From a virus, in the IMG/VR virus record IMGVR_UViG_3300001683_000075, positions 1 through 29,418 of that record: 29,418 nucleotides of DNA; one strand, written 5' to 3'. The translations under genes and the position numbers were made by a program. This document shows, piece by piece, positions 16,120 through 23,557 of this stretch. Position 1 is the stretch's first letter. Every line of letters begins with the position of its first letter. The notes beneath the pieces were generated by a model. The model made no database searches and was not told where the DNA came from. It saw only the letters and a list, made by a program, of their open reading frames with translations.

Positions 16120-16462
16120 AATGTTCACCTTCAGCTAATAGGTGTACTATATTTAACATTGTAAATCCTCTACGTAATTTTTGGCAGGTCATACTGTCAG
16201 CCTGGTCAAATCCTCTTTCGTAGTAGGGGTTTGTTTGAGTATTTTCTATATCAAAACTGTGTTTTGCCACAGCTCTTTCTATAAAATCACCACCTAGTGC
16301 TGATATGCCACCACATCTTATATGATAATTTGCCATCGCACCTAGTACTGCTCCTGTATAGTCCTTATACTCTAGAAGTAATTTTTCATTCCAGTTATCT
16401 CCAAGGCCTGAAAAACTACTTGTAGAACATAATAAGAGTAATGCACATATTAATTTTTTCAT
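16109..16462 (-). CDS. Secreted protein with signal peptide
   Basis: 117 residues from ATG 16462, chosen because it forms an ATGA overlap with the thioredoxin stop and has GGAG eight bases upstream; an earlier in-frame start would add seven residues. MKKLICALLLLCSTSSFSG is a typical Sec signal peptide with probable cleavage near residue 18; the residue before the Cys is Leu, so a lipobox is unlikely. The mature part has two Cys (HIRCGG and MTCQK) that could form a disulfide in the periplasm, and a helical C-terminus. Coupling to thioredoxin is suggestive but the thioredoxin is cytoplasmic. Function unknown. Confidence 0.7.
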   Translation of the reverse strand: MKKLICALLLLCSTSSFSGLGDNWNEKLLLEYKDYTGAVLGAMANYHIRCGGISALGGDFIERAVAKHSFDIENTQTNPYYERGFDQADSMTCQKLRRGFTMLNIVHLLAEGEHYDD

Positions 16463-16782
16463 ATTCCATACTCCTTTAACCATTCGGCAAAGAATCCTTT
16501 ACCTGTTGCTCCTGTTTGTCTCGCTACTTCTGTACCTTTAACAAACAACACTAGAGTAGGAATACTTCTAATATTGTATCTTTCAGATAGATACTTGTTT
16601 TCATCAATATCTATCTTTACAACGCCAACTTCACCATAACCATCTCTTGCAACCTCTTCTAGTATTGGAGCCATCTGTTTACATGGTTCACACCAATTAG
16701 CATAGAAATCTACTATGACTAAGTTTTTATTTAATACATCATAATCAAATTTATTATCATCTGACGCTATTACATAACTCAT
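16459..16782 (-). CDS. Thioredoxin
   Basis: 107 residues with the active site WCEPC (C31, C34), the cis-proline segment SIPTL (P75) and the thioredoxin-fold strands VIVDFYANW and TLVLFVKG. The active site has Glu where E. coli thioredoxin has Gly. No signal peptide, so it is cytoplasmic; it probably reduces the phage ribonucleotide reductase encoded about 2 kb upstream, or acts as a glutaredoxin-like donor. AGAGGAAAT precedes the start. It is the first protein gene after the structured non-coding segment 16797-17450 and shares its promoter. Confidence 0.92.
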   Translation of the reverse strand: MSYVIASDDNKFDYDVLNKNLVIVDFYANWCEPCKQMAPILEEVARDGYGEVGVVKIDIDENKYLSERYNIRSIPTLVLFVKGTEVARQTGATGKGFFAEWLKEYGI

Positions 16783-16796
16783 ATAATTTCCTCTTA

Positions 16797-17450
16797 AATT
16801 AGTTGGAGGCTGTTAAGGACAGCCTGCCTGAACCTAACGGTTTTTCGTGTACGTTCTCCACTAACTGCTCTTATACCAGTAGACTGTTTAACGTCCAAGT
16901 CGTTGACGCCATCTGTTAAAGTCTAATCTATTTCATCCCCATCATTGTGGCACTAGGGTGACACTAACACACTAAATGTGTGGGAGGAGCATGTTAATGC
17001 CACAATGGTGGAGATGGCTGGTACTGCCCCAGCGTGCTAAAACCTATGGATTTAGTTCTTTCGCGGTTACTTAGACTAAAAGTGGGGTAGAACTTCCGCG
17101 TCGTTCTACCCCTGTCTAGACTCCGTCTATTTGAGTTCTATTTTGGGGAGGTCACTCTAGGCACATTGTTCCTATAACCTCAAACATCCTTATTTTAGGG
17201 CGTGAAATGTTTGTACGCCCCATCCTGCTCATATTTATCCTGCACTTGGGAATTACAACATGCAGTATCTTTCTAACTGGTTTGGTCTTTGCTTCTTTAG
17301 TTGCTAAGCCTTTGCACAGTCACCTCGCACTAAGACAATGTTCAAATACCCCCTCTGACGAGTTTTCTGGTCTGTTGTATCAGACCTTACTTGATGCTTG
17401 AACCCTTATGTACTTTGGCTGAAAAATTAGGTTAAAATTATTCATTTCTG
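16797..17450 (-). ncRNA. Candidate large structured RNA 1 (about 650 nt)
   Basis: No protein gene fits in this segment. It lies between a consensus promoter (17457-17485) and the thioredoxin ribosome site. On the minus strand it contains: a 10-bp perfect hairpin (17112-17103 with 17093-17084); a 19-position helix (17016-16998 with 16952-16934, one C-A mismatch and one U-G); hairpins GGGCGT/ACGCCC (17220-17215, 17203-17198), GGTCTG/CAGACC, CACAC/GTGTG (16982-16968) and AGGCTGT/ACAGCCT (16825-16807). A 7-bp pseudoknot is possible between loop CAAACAT (17213-17207) and ATGTTTG (17187-17181), and a GC-only one between loop CGCGG and CCGCG (17066-17062). The folding is inspected by eye only. It could be processed from, or act as the leader of, the thioredoxin transcript. 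Confidence 0.75.
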
Positions 17451-17456
17451 AAATAT

Positions 17457-17485
17457 ATTATACTCGGTATTCACCAAAATGTCAA
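17457..17485 (-). promoter_or_regulatory. Sigma70-type promoter for structured RNA 1 and thioredoxin operon
   Basis: TTGACA (17485-17480), 17-bp spacer, TATAAT (17462-17457), both hexamers perfect. It is the only visible promoter for the RNA segment and the thioredoxin genes. Confidence 0.87.
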
Positions 17486-17495
17486 GTTATATTTT

Positions 17496-17591
17496 TCAGA
17501 GAAGGAATAGATAAAATAGTACAGCCACCCAAATGCCAATCAAGGACACCACTAGAAATGCAAATATTAAATTATTATGTATAGTTTTCAT
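17496..17591 (-). CDS. Tiny membrane protein (31 aa)
   Basis: A 32-codon frame, MKTIHNN followed by an uninterrupted hydrophobic helix to the C-terminus. The ATG overlaps the upstream stop (ATGA) and the TGA abuts the next promoter. Probably a single-pass inner-membrane peptide of unknown function. Confidence 0.5.
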   Translation of the reverse strand: MKTIHNNLIFAFLVVSLIGIWVAVLFYLFLL

Positions 17592-17752
17592 TTATTCCAG
17601 TCACTACGCCACAGGGGGCGTGGTTGGGTTTTTAGTTTATCTTTCTGCTCTTGTTCTTCTCTTTCCTTCTTTTCTCTTTCTCTTTTTTCTTGCTCCATTT
17701 TTATTTGCATAAGCAAGACTTTATCTACTTGTATCAAACCATGATTTTTCAT
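17588..17752 (-). CDS. Small charged helical protein (54 aa)
   Basis: A 55-codon frame. Residues 15-42 are a continuous Glu/Lys/Arg helix, likely a single long helix or coiled coil. The C-terminus is proline-rich, then ends WRSDWNK. It overlaps the downstream membrane peptide by 4 bases (ATGA) and begins just after the upstream stop. Unknown function. Confidence 0.55.
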   Translation of the reverse strand: MKNHGLIQVDKVLLMQIKMEQEKREREKKEREEQEQKDKLKTQPRPLWRSDWNK

Positions 17753-17753
17753 A

Positions 17754-17915
17754 CTAATAACAGTTTATATCCCTCCCATCTGCAATAGCTTGTAATACAT
17801 CTATACCGTATATTGCTGAGAGGTCTTGGCAGGAATCTGCCAGTATACTATATGCCATAATCATACCTAACCCAAATACTAAAATAGTACCAATGGTTAG
17901 TATGAATTTATTCAC
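17754..17915 (-). CDS. Small membrane-anchored or secreted protein, GTG start (53 aa)
   Basis: A 54-codon frame from GTG 17915, overlapping the stop of the 90-residue gene by 8 bases. An N-terminal hydrophobic helix (about 4-22) is followed by a soluble tail with two Cys (ADSCQD and DINCY), suggesting a periplasmic disulfide-bearing tail. The start codon and frame rely on the overlap. Unknown function. Confidence 0.5.
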   Translation of the reverse strand: MNKFILTIGTILVFGLGMIMAYSILADSCQDLSAIYGIDVLQAIADGRDINCY

Positions 17916-18180
17916 CAGATAGCCTTATGTACTCCGAGTGTTTTTGTTCTACCTTTTTGTTTAATCCCTTTTGGAACTGCTCCCAAAAATCAATAGTAGA
18001 AATAAGAAGTTTTTCTTCTTCTTGACATTTAGCCAGTCTATGCTCAGAGAGTATATACTCATCGTCTGTAAGCTCAGGCCAACTCCACTTCTCTACTATA
18101 GCGTCTTGCATACGTTCGTTTGCTACCAATTCTTCTTTGGCTTCATCTATTGTCATTTTAAACATTATTTTTGTGGACAT
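17908..18180 (-). CDS. Hypothetical helical protein
   Basis: 90 residues, strongly helical, acidic centre (DDEYILSEHRLAKCQEEEKLL) and a charged C-terminus. First gene after the promoter at 18230-18258, with a leader of about 45 bases and a weak ribosome site; internal ATGs at codons 6 and 9 are alternative starts. No family recognised. Confidence 0.62.
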   Translation of the reverse strand: MSTKIMFKMTIDEAKEELVANERMQDAIVEKWSWPELTDDEYILSEHRLAKCQEEEKLLISTIDFWEQFQKGLNKKVEQKHSEYIRLSGE

Positions 18181-18229
18181 GATTATTTAGTTTCCTATTT
18201 TTAGGTTAAATTTTGATTTTATAATGAAT

Positions 18230-18258
18230 ATTATACCAAAGTTTTGGCTTTTTGTCAA
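18230..18258 (-). promoter_or_regulatory. Sigma70-type promoter
   Basis: TTGACA (18258-18253), 17-bp spacer, TATAAT (18235-18230), both hexamers perfect. It sits just after the stop of the 109-residue gene. Confidence 0.86.
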
Positions 18259-18267
18259 GAACTATTT

Positions 18268-18597
18268 TTAAAGTAACAGATTATCAGTTTTTCCAAGACA
18301 AACTCCTCGGTCTACTGATTCAAAACTGGAACCTAATTCTTTTTTATATATTTCTTCCATAATTTCATCTTCTGTTTTATCTTTATTATCGAGTTTGTAT
18401 TCATACTTAGAAAAATTCCAATCTAGATGGGATATGTCGGTTAACTTAAACCACCTGCTCCCACTAAATTTGTATCTTAGTAGTATAGGTAGTCCTTTCA
18501 TGTATGCTTGTATTATCTCTATTGCTTTGTAACTATTTTCTGTGTTCATTAACTTGTGCCCCTCTAGTGTGTGGTAGTCTAATTCTATTTGATACAT
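18268..18597 (-). CDS. Hypothetical phage protein
   Basis: 109 residues. The middle segment (AIEIIQAYMKGLPILLRYKF, then WFKLT, then LDWNFSKYEYKLDN) matches a pattern I associate with small phage proteins that carry W and NFSKYEYR-type ends; no function is established for them. It is preceded by AAGGAG and lies after the nrdB gene by 30 bases, so it is probably the last gene of the reductase operon. Confidence 0.65.
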   Translation of the reverse strand: MYQIELDYHTLEGHKLMNTENSYKAIEIIQAYMKGLPILLRYKFSGSRWFKLTDISHLDWNFSKYEYKLDNKDKTEDEIMEEIYKKELGSSFESVDRGVCLGKTDNLLL

Positions 18598-18627
18598 TTT
18601 TATATGTGTCTCCTTTTTGTCTTGAGG

Positions 18628-19848
18628 TCATAAATCCTCCAAAGTGAAATCTTCATCTAAAGAACTATTTATAGCTGCAACATAGTTTACTGACTCAATT
18701 TCTTGAGGGGCAGATTTAATATGGCTAGAATCTAGGTAATTGTCTACCCACGGGAGTGGGTTGGTCTTTATTTTTAGACCAACAACGCTTGGATCCATGC
18801 CTATATTGGTTATTCTTACAGCGAATATATAATCCATATATTCTTTTAAAATGGTTTCGTTCATACCGATTAAAGGAGAGCCCTTACTGAATAAATGTTC
18901 TATCCAATCCATCTCTTCTTTATGCGCAGTTCTAAATAAATCATATATTTCGTCTTCCGTTTCTTCTACTACTTCCAAGAAGCCTTCTTCCTTACTTGTT
19001 CTAAGAAGTTTAATTACTTTTTGAAAGACATCTAAATGAATCATCTCATCTCTTGCGATTAGTTTAAATATGTTAGAAGAGCCTGCTAGTAGCTTTTCTG
19101 GTTGTTCAGAAAAACTCCAGGCAGTAACAAAGGTTGCAAAAAACCTAATGCCCTCAAACATGTTTAAAATAATAGCACTTTTATACAAGCATTTCTTAAT
19201 TAATTTATCATTAATAAATTCTTCACTGTTAGATGCTCTATGAAATACAGTGTTCTGCCACCCCGCATCCCAAGCCGTTAGATTGGCTTCTCTACGATTC
19301 AATATATCTGTAACTTTATCTAATTCTTTTAGAATAGAGTCTGCTCTTTGAAGCACAAATTCATCAGTTATTATAGACTCAATAAAGTCATCAACATCAT
19401 TGAAAATAGCTCTAACCATTTCAGTATATGATTCTGAGTGTAACAACTCGTTATTTTGGTGGTTAGTTAGATATAGTTCCCATTCTGGATTATTACTTAA
19501 TCCTCCCTCACTGAACAGACGTAAGGGGCTTCGTCCTGCACAACTATCTAAGGCTATACCAAACTTTAATCCTTTTTCAAATATATGTCTACCTGCCTCA
19601 CTAAGGGAGTCAAAGTCCTTTTTCTCTTTAGATAAGTCTATTTCGTTTTTAGACCAGTTTCCTATGGCTCTAAGTTCTTCTGCGAACTCAAGTATCCAAG
19701 GATACTTGGGGTCATGATAGGTTTGTATATTACGATTACTGGAATTTTTGCCTAAGAATAGGCGAGTGTCTTTACTTCGTACAGTTTCCCCTGTATTGAA
19801 TAACTTTGTAGTATTATCTTTATATTTAATTACATCTTCTTTTATCAT
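18628..19848 (-). CDS. nrdB: Ribonucleotide reductase class Ia, beta subunit
   Basis: 406 residues from ATG 19848, which overlaps the stop of the preceding small gene (ATGA). Only a TTG would allow a longer protein, and it lacks a ribosome site. The diiron ligands and radical tyrosine are all visible: D101 (ALDSCAGRSP), E134 and H137 and Y141 (NELLHSESY), E232 (FEGIRFF), E268 and H271 (ARDEMIHL). It generates the tyrosyl radical used by NrdA to make dNTPs. The acidic C-terminal tail (SLDEDFTLEDL) is the probable NrdA-docking peptide. The gene lies downstream of nrdA. Confidence 0.94.
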   Translation of the reverse strand: MIKEDVIKYKDNTTKLFNTGETVRSKDTRLFLGKNSSNRNIQTYHDPKYPWILEFAEELRAIGNWSKNEIDLSKEKKDFDSLSEAGRHIFEKGLKFGIALDSCAGRSPLRLFSEGGLSNNPEWELYLTNHQNNELLHSESYTEMVRAIFNDVDDFIESIITDEFVLQRADSILKELDKVTDILNRREANLTAWDAGWQNTVFHRASNSEEFINDKLIKKCLYKSAIILNMFEGIRFFATFVTAWSFSEQPEKLLAGSSNIFKLIARDEMIHLDVFQKVIKLLRTSKEEGFLEVVEETEDEIYDLFRTAHKEEMDWIEHLFSKGSPLIGMNETILKEYMDYIFAVRITNIGMDPSVVGLKIKTNPLPWVDNYLDSSHIKSAPQEIESVNYVAAINSSLDEDFTLEDL

Positions 19849-19976
19849 CTGTTCCACCACACTCCTGTTACCTTTTCTATATTGCCCTGTTTCCAAGCCT
19901 GAAATTCTCTTGAATATTTTGTATGTTCATCAACATAAAGGTCATGTACGGATTTGCCTTTGTAACCAGTTATCAT
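19845..19976 (-). CDS. Small protein between nrdA and nrdB (43 aa)
   Basis: A 44-codon frame, MITGYKGKSVHDLYVDEHTK then EFQAWKQGNIEKVTGVWWNR. Its TGA overlaps the nrdB start (ATGA). Start at ATG 19976; an ATG at 19983 in another frame gives only 13 codons. Amphipathic and aromatic-rich, with no hydrophobic segment. Its place between reductase subunits suggests a linked role, but no family is recognised. Confidence 0.5.
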   Translation of the reverse strand: MITGYKGKSVHDLYVDEHTKYSREFQAWKQGNIEKVTGVWWNR

Positions 19977-19984
19977 ATGTCATT

Positions 19985-22279
19985 CTAGACTTCACATGCT
20001 CCACTTTCACAGCCCTCCTCTAATATTGTTTCACTTATGTTTGATTTATCCTTACTTCTAATATAGTACAAACTCTTTAATCCGTACTTGTAGGCAGTAA
20101 TTATATCTCGCTTCACCCTATTACTGTCTAAAATCTTATTGGGCAACTTAGTTAAATCGTACCACTGGTTTGTACTTATACCTTGGTCTATAAACTTCTG
20201 TAGAATAGCTATTAGTTTTATATACTCAGATGAGTTATTACCTGGCATATCCCAAGCCTTCATATAGTACTCTTCTTTTTCGAAGTCTGGTACTAAAGAT
20301 TTCACTGTGAAGTTAGAGGCTTCGAAGGTATCCGTGGTACTTTGTATAGGGTCTATACCCTGCGTACTGTTAGACACTAATGAAGACGAGGCGGTAGGTG
20401 GTATAGCACTTAGAGTCATATTTCTAATACCATACATTTTTGCCCTCTTACTTAGTCCTTCCCAATCACAATTCAAATTATTAGGTGTGATAAGGTCTAC
20501 ATTCTTATTGTAAGTGTCTATTGGCATAATTCCCCTGGAGTACGCACTTTTATTTGAGGAATCACAAGCACCTCTTTCAGCTGCCAAGTCTACTGAGGCT
20601 CTGATTAGTCCGAATTGGAATCTTTCTGCCCATTCATGTGTAAGTACTTTTGCTTTATCTGAACCTAGTGGTGCTTCATTTTTTGCTAAGAAGTGGGCGA
20701 AATCACTGATACCAATACCTAAGAATCTATATCCTTTAGTAGGCCATTCTGTTGCGTCCATTGGGTACTCTTGAGCCTCTATTAAGTTATCTAAAAATCT
20801 GACCATAAGTCTGGTCAATCTATCTAAGTCTAACTTATCTTTTAACTTACCGAAGTTTACACAACCTAAAATACATAATGAAATCATACCGTCATCAAGG
20901 TCGTAGTCCTCTATATCTTCATATCTAGTACTATTTAAACCTTCAAATGTCATTGCTCTAGTAGGTAAGAATATCTCAGAGCAAAGATTTGTTTGAGTTA
21001 TCTTCTCATCAAACATTCCTTGCTTATTCATATTGTCTACAAAGTGGATATATATTCTGCCTGTTCCTACTCGTTCCTTTACTAACTTGTTAAATATAAT
21101 ATTTGCATCAAGTACTTTTTTACGAATAGAAGGGTCAGCCTCATACTTCTCGTAGGCTTCTTTAAACTTATCCTCGTCTCCGTAGTGGTCAAATAGCTCA
21201 GGAACTTCTTCGGAACTAAATAAAGTAAAATACCCTTTACCTAGTACTCTTTCTATGAACAAGTTAGGGATTCCGATAGAATAGTCTATGAACCTCGCTC
21301 TATTAGTATTAGAGCCTTGATTATTTTTATACTCTAATATATCCATTATCTCCCAGTTGAATATTGGGTAGTTTACTACTGTGGCACCAGTTCTAAGACT
21401 ATTTTGAGTGAACTGTTTAGAACTTGACTCTATAGCCTTTAGTAACGGTAATGCACCTGTGTGTTTTACAGTATTATTTTTAACAGGAGCAAGAATACCT
21501 CTTACTGGCCCCATATCTACACCTATTCCCGCTCTACGGGCAGTCATAAGACTTAAAGCGTACTCAGCTGCTAGTATAGATTCTGTATGGTCACCCATTT
21601 TGATTTTGCAACAAGAACTATACATTTTCATCTTAGTTCTTACTCCACTAATTATAGGAGTTGGAAGACTTATTAAGTCATCTTTTAGTGCGTTATACAT
21701 ATTAAGAATGTGTCCTATAGGGGAGTCTTCCTGTGCAAACATAACCATTCCTATTAGCATAAAGGTTTCTTGAGGCATCTCTAAGCGTCTATTAGTTTTT
21801 GAGTCTTTTATTAGATACTTACTATCCATTTGAACAATAGATGAGTAAGAACGAGAAAAATCATTATTATAGTCAATCTCACTTCCCAAGTAATTTATCT
21901 CATCTTCTGTGTACCATTCTACTAGAGCTGGGTCATATAGACCACTCTCTACATTTAACTTAATATAGTCTAAGAAAGGTATAGGTTCGAAACTGCCATA
22001 AACTTCTTTACGCATCTCAGTTACTAATAATCTCCCTGCAAATATAGAATAGTCAGGTGTTGCCGTACTAATATGTTCAGCTGCTGACTTGATGAGAGTT
22101 TGTTGTATATCAGATGTAGACATACCATCAGCAAACTTTATGTGTGCATTAATAGCTGTGTCAGATACTGATACATCAAGTTCTCTACCTAAATCCTCTC
22201 GTTTACAGTTCTCTAACATTCTGTGAATGTTATCAATGTTTAATTCTTCAGGTGTTCCGTTTCGTTTTGTTACTTGCAT
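19985..22279 (-). CDS. nrdA: Ribonucleotide reductase class Ia, alpha subunit
   Basis: 764 residues from ATG 22279, which has AGGAG; an upstream in-frame TTG is not used. The N-terminal 90 residues form an ATP-cone (VTKRNGTPEELNIDNIHRML), so activity is probably controlled by ATP/dATP. Catalytic Cys positions are visible in SSCCKIKMGD, the finger-loop NLCSEIFLP and SLCILGCVNFGK, and the C-terminus ends CESGAC, the swinging disulfide that thioredoxin or glutaredoxin reduces. It makes dNDPs for phage replication. It lies between the 51-codon gene and nrdB, about 3 kb upstream of thioredoxin. No intein or intron interruption is seen. Confidence 0.94.
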   Translation of the reverse strand: MQVTKRNGTPEELNIDNIHRMLENCKREDLGRELDVSVSDTAINAHIKFADGMSTSDIQQTLIKSAAEHISTATPDYSIFAGRLLVTEMRKEVYGSFEPIPFLDYIKLNVESGLYDPALVEWYTEDEINYLGSEIDYNNDFSRSYSSIVQMDSKYLIKDSKTNRRLEMPQETFMLIGMVMFAQEDSPIGHILNMYNALKDDLISLPTPIISGVRTKMKMYSSCCKIKMGDHTESILAAEYALSLMTARRAGIGVDMGPVRGILAPVKNNTVKHTGALPLLKAIESSSKQFTQNSLRTGATVVNYPIFNWEIMDILEYKNNQGSNTNRARFIDYSIGIPNLFIERVLGKGYFTLFSSEEVPELFDHYGDEDKFKEAYEKYEADPSIRKKVLDANIIFNKLVKERVGTGRIYIHFVDNMNKQGMFDEKITQTNLCSEIFLPTRAMTFEGLNSTRYEDIEDYDLDDGMISLCILGCVNFGKLKDKLDLDRLTRLMVRFLDNLIEAQEYPMDATEWPTKGYRFLGIGISDFAHFLAKNEAPLGSDKAKVLTHEWAERFQFGLIRASVDLAAERGACDSSNKSAYSRGIMPIDTYNKNVDLITPNNLNCDWEGLSKRAKMYGIRNMTLSAIPPTASSSLVSNSTQGIDPIQSTTDTFEASNFTVKSLVPDFEKEEYYMKAWDMPGNNSSEYIKLIAILQKFIDQGISTNQWYDLTKLPNKILDSNRVKRDIITAYKYGLKSLYYIRSKDKSNISETILEEGCESGACEV

Positions 22280-22280
22280 T

Positions 22281-22436
22281 TTACTCCTCAAAGTCCTTAA
22301 GATATAAATCCGTACTAAAAAGCTTTGCTTCTAGTTCTTTTATCTCTTTGCCGATTCGTTGTTTTTCCGTACCCACCATAGTTTCGTGCATATTCTTATA
22401 GTTTTCTAATAAAAGTAACATAGCTTTAGTTTGCAT
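22281..22436 (-). CDS. Small hypothetical protein upstream of nrdA (51 aa)
   Basis: A 52-codon frame, MQTKAMLLLLENYKNMHETM then a charged helix to LYLKDFEE. It overlaps the flap endonuclease stop by 11 bases and ends one base before the nrdA start, whose AGGAG lies in its last codons. Helical, no membrane segment. Unknown function. Confidence 0.55.
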   Translation of the reverse strand: MQTKAMLLLLENYKNMHETMVGTEKQRIGKEIKELEAKLFSTDLYLKDFEE

Positions 22437-23265
22437 CTTTCTTTATCCTTTCGTTAATATCCGTCATATTTTCACTTCCTACTGCATCTTCACAGTAGGC
22501 TACTAAGTCCATTAACTCGTAGTTCTTCATTATACCCTTTGCACCAAAGTCATTTGTTGATTGAATATACTTATACTTACCCTCTAAAGGCATAGCGTCT
22601 GCGATATCTAAAGCACTGCCATATATTTGTATTAGTGCTGCGGCACGCTTAGGGCCTACACCAGGTATACCAGGTACGTTATCTCCTGTATCACCAGTTA
22701 AGCACTTAAAACTAATGTAGTCTTCTTGGTCTACCTCATAGTGTTCTGACCAATTACTGGCAGTTACTTCTTTTCTAGTAACATAACTGAACCTTGAAAC
22801 TGTAGGCTTAATAAGCAAGTCCCAGTCTTTATCCGAAGATACTAGCCATATTGTGTGCTTAGTCCATAGTTTAGATACTAGGTACGCAGCAATATCATCT
22901 GCTTCTACATTCTTGTATCTAAATATAGGATAGTGTTCTCCTAGTAACAACAGGGTTTCTTCAAAATCTTCCATGAAGTTAGCAAAATCTTCGGCTTCTT
23001 GCTCGGTTTGTTGAGCGTACTTGTCTTTCCTGTTTTGTTTATACTCAGGTAACAAATTTTTTCTGTAAGAGGAAGAACCCCAATCAGCTGTGATGTATAC
23101 GCATCCTGTGTTATATGAAGTTGCTAGGCTTTGAACTGTCCTATGGTAATCTTCTGCAAAGTTTCGTTTCTTTTGATGCTTATATCTAAAGGCTAGATTT
23201 AAGGCATCTACTATTAATATGTTGTCATTATCTTTGCTAGTTAGTTCTTTGAAGCTCTTTGCCAT
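22426..23265 (-). CDS. Flap endonuclease / 5'-3' exonuclease (T5 D15-like)
   Basis: 279 residues from ATG 23265 (AAGGT upstream); a GTG 48 bases earlier is less likely. Metal-binding acidic residues typical of the FEN family: D20 (IVDALNLAF), D61 (ITADWGSS), E121, D123 and D124 (EADD), D145 and D147 (SSDKDWD), D192 and D195 (GDTGDN). A helix-three-turn-helix follows (NVPGIPGVGPKRAA, about 196-209). It removes RNA primers and flaps for the family A polymerase, which lacks its own 5' nuclease. It is the first gene after the promoter at 23375-23403. Confidence 0.93.
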   Translation of the reverse strand: MAKSFKELTSKDNDNILIVDALNLAFRYKHQKKRNFAEDYHRTVQSLATSYNTGCVYITADWGSSSYRKNLLPEYKQNRKDKYAQQTEQEAEDFANFMEDFEETLLLLGEHYPIFRYKNVEADDIAAYLVSKLWTKHTIWLVSSDKDWDLLIKPTVSRFSYVTRKEVTASNWSEHYEVDQEDYISFKCLTGDTGDNVPGIPGVGPKRAAALIQIYGSALDIADAMPLEGKYKYIQSTNDFGAKGIMKNYELMDLVAYCEDAVGSENMTDINERIKKDAN

Positions 23266-23374
23266 GTTATTTACCTTCGGGATTGGTTGAATTACATAAG
23301 GAAAATCACGCACTAATACCTAAAGAGTACGATTTCTCTATGTTTTTTGTTAAATTTTTGATTTTTAATAATAT

Positions 23375-23403
23375 ATTATACCGAACTTTTACCTTAATGT
23401 CAA
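23375..23403 (-). promoter_or_regulatory. Sigma70-type promoter for the flap endonuclease - reductase operon
   Basis: TTGACA (23403-23398), 17-bp spacer, TATAAT (23380-23375), both hexamers perfect. It is divergent from the plus-strand promoter 40 bp away. Confidence 0.86.
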
Positions 23404-23444
23404 GGAATATTTTTCTTATCTGAACGAGCATAAAAAAATTCTTC

Positions 23445-23473
23445 TTGACATGCAACCCTACTTACGGTATAAT
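23445..23473 (+). promoter_or_regulatory. Sigma70-type promoter for the outer-membrane protein gene
   Basis: TTGACA (23445-23450), 17-bp spacer, TATAAT (23468-23473). About 78 bases separate the predicted start of transcription from the ATG at 23558. Confidence 0.86.
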
Positions 23474-23557
23474 ATAGGTTATTGGAATGTAAATTTCGGT
23501 ATAGGGAAAGTCGACCCTATCTTTAAACTTCGACTAGACGATAATTATGGAGAATGC

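Noticed and set aside
17207-17401. Plus-strand frame of 64 codons inside structured RNA 1
   Set aside because: It opposes the promoter, has no ribosome site and overlaps several strong helices.
16797-17450. tRNA cluster, tmRNA or RNase P RNA
   Set aside because: No T-loop GTTCRA with matching acceptor stems, no tag-peptide frame and no RNase P core sequence were found by eye.
19848-19896. Longer NrdB start at TTG 19896
   Set aside because: It lacks a ribosome site and overlaps the small gene whose stop couples to ATG 19848.
19985-22279. Intein or intron in nrdA
   Set aside because: The protein is continuous, with normal spacing between the catalytic motifs and a normal total length.
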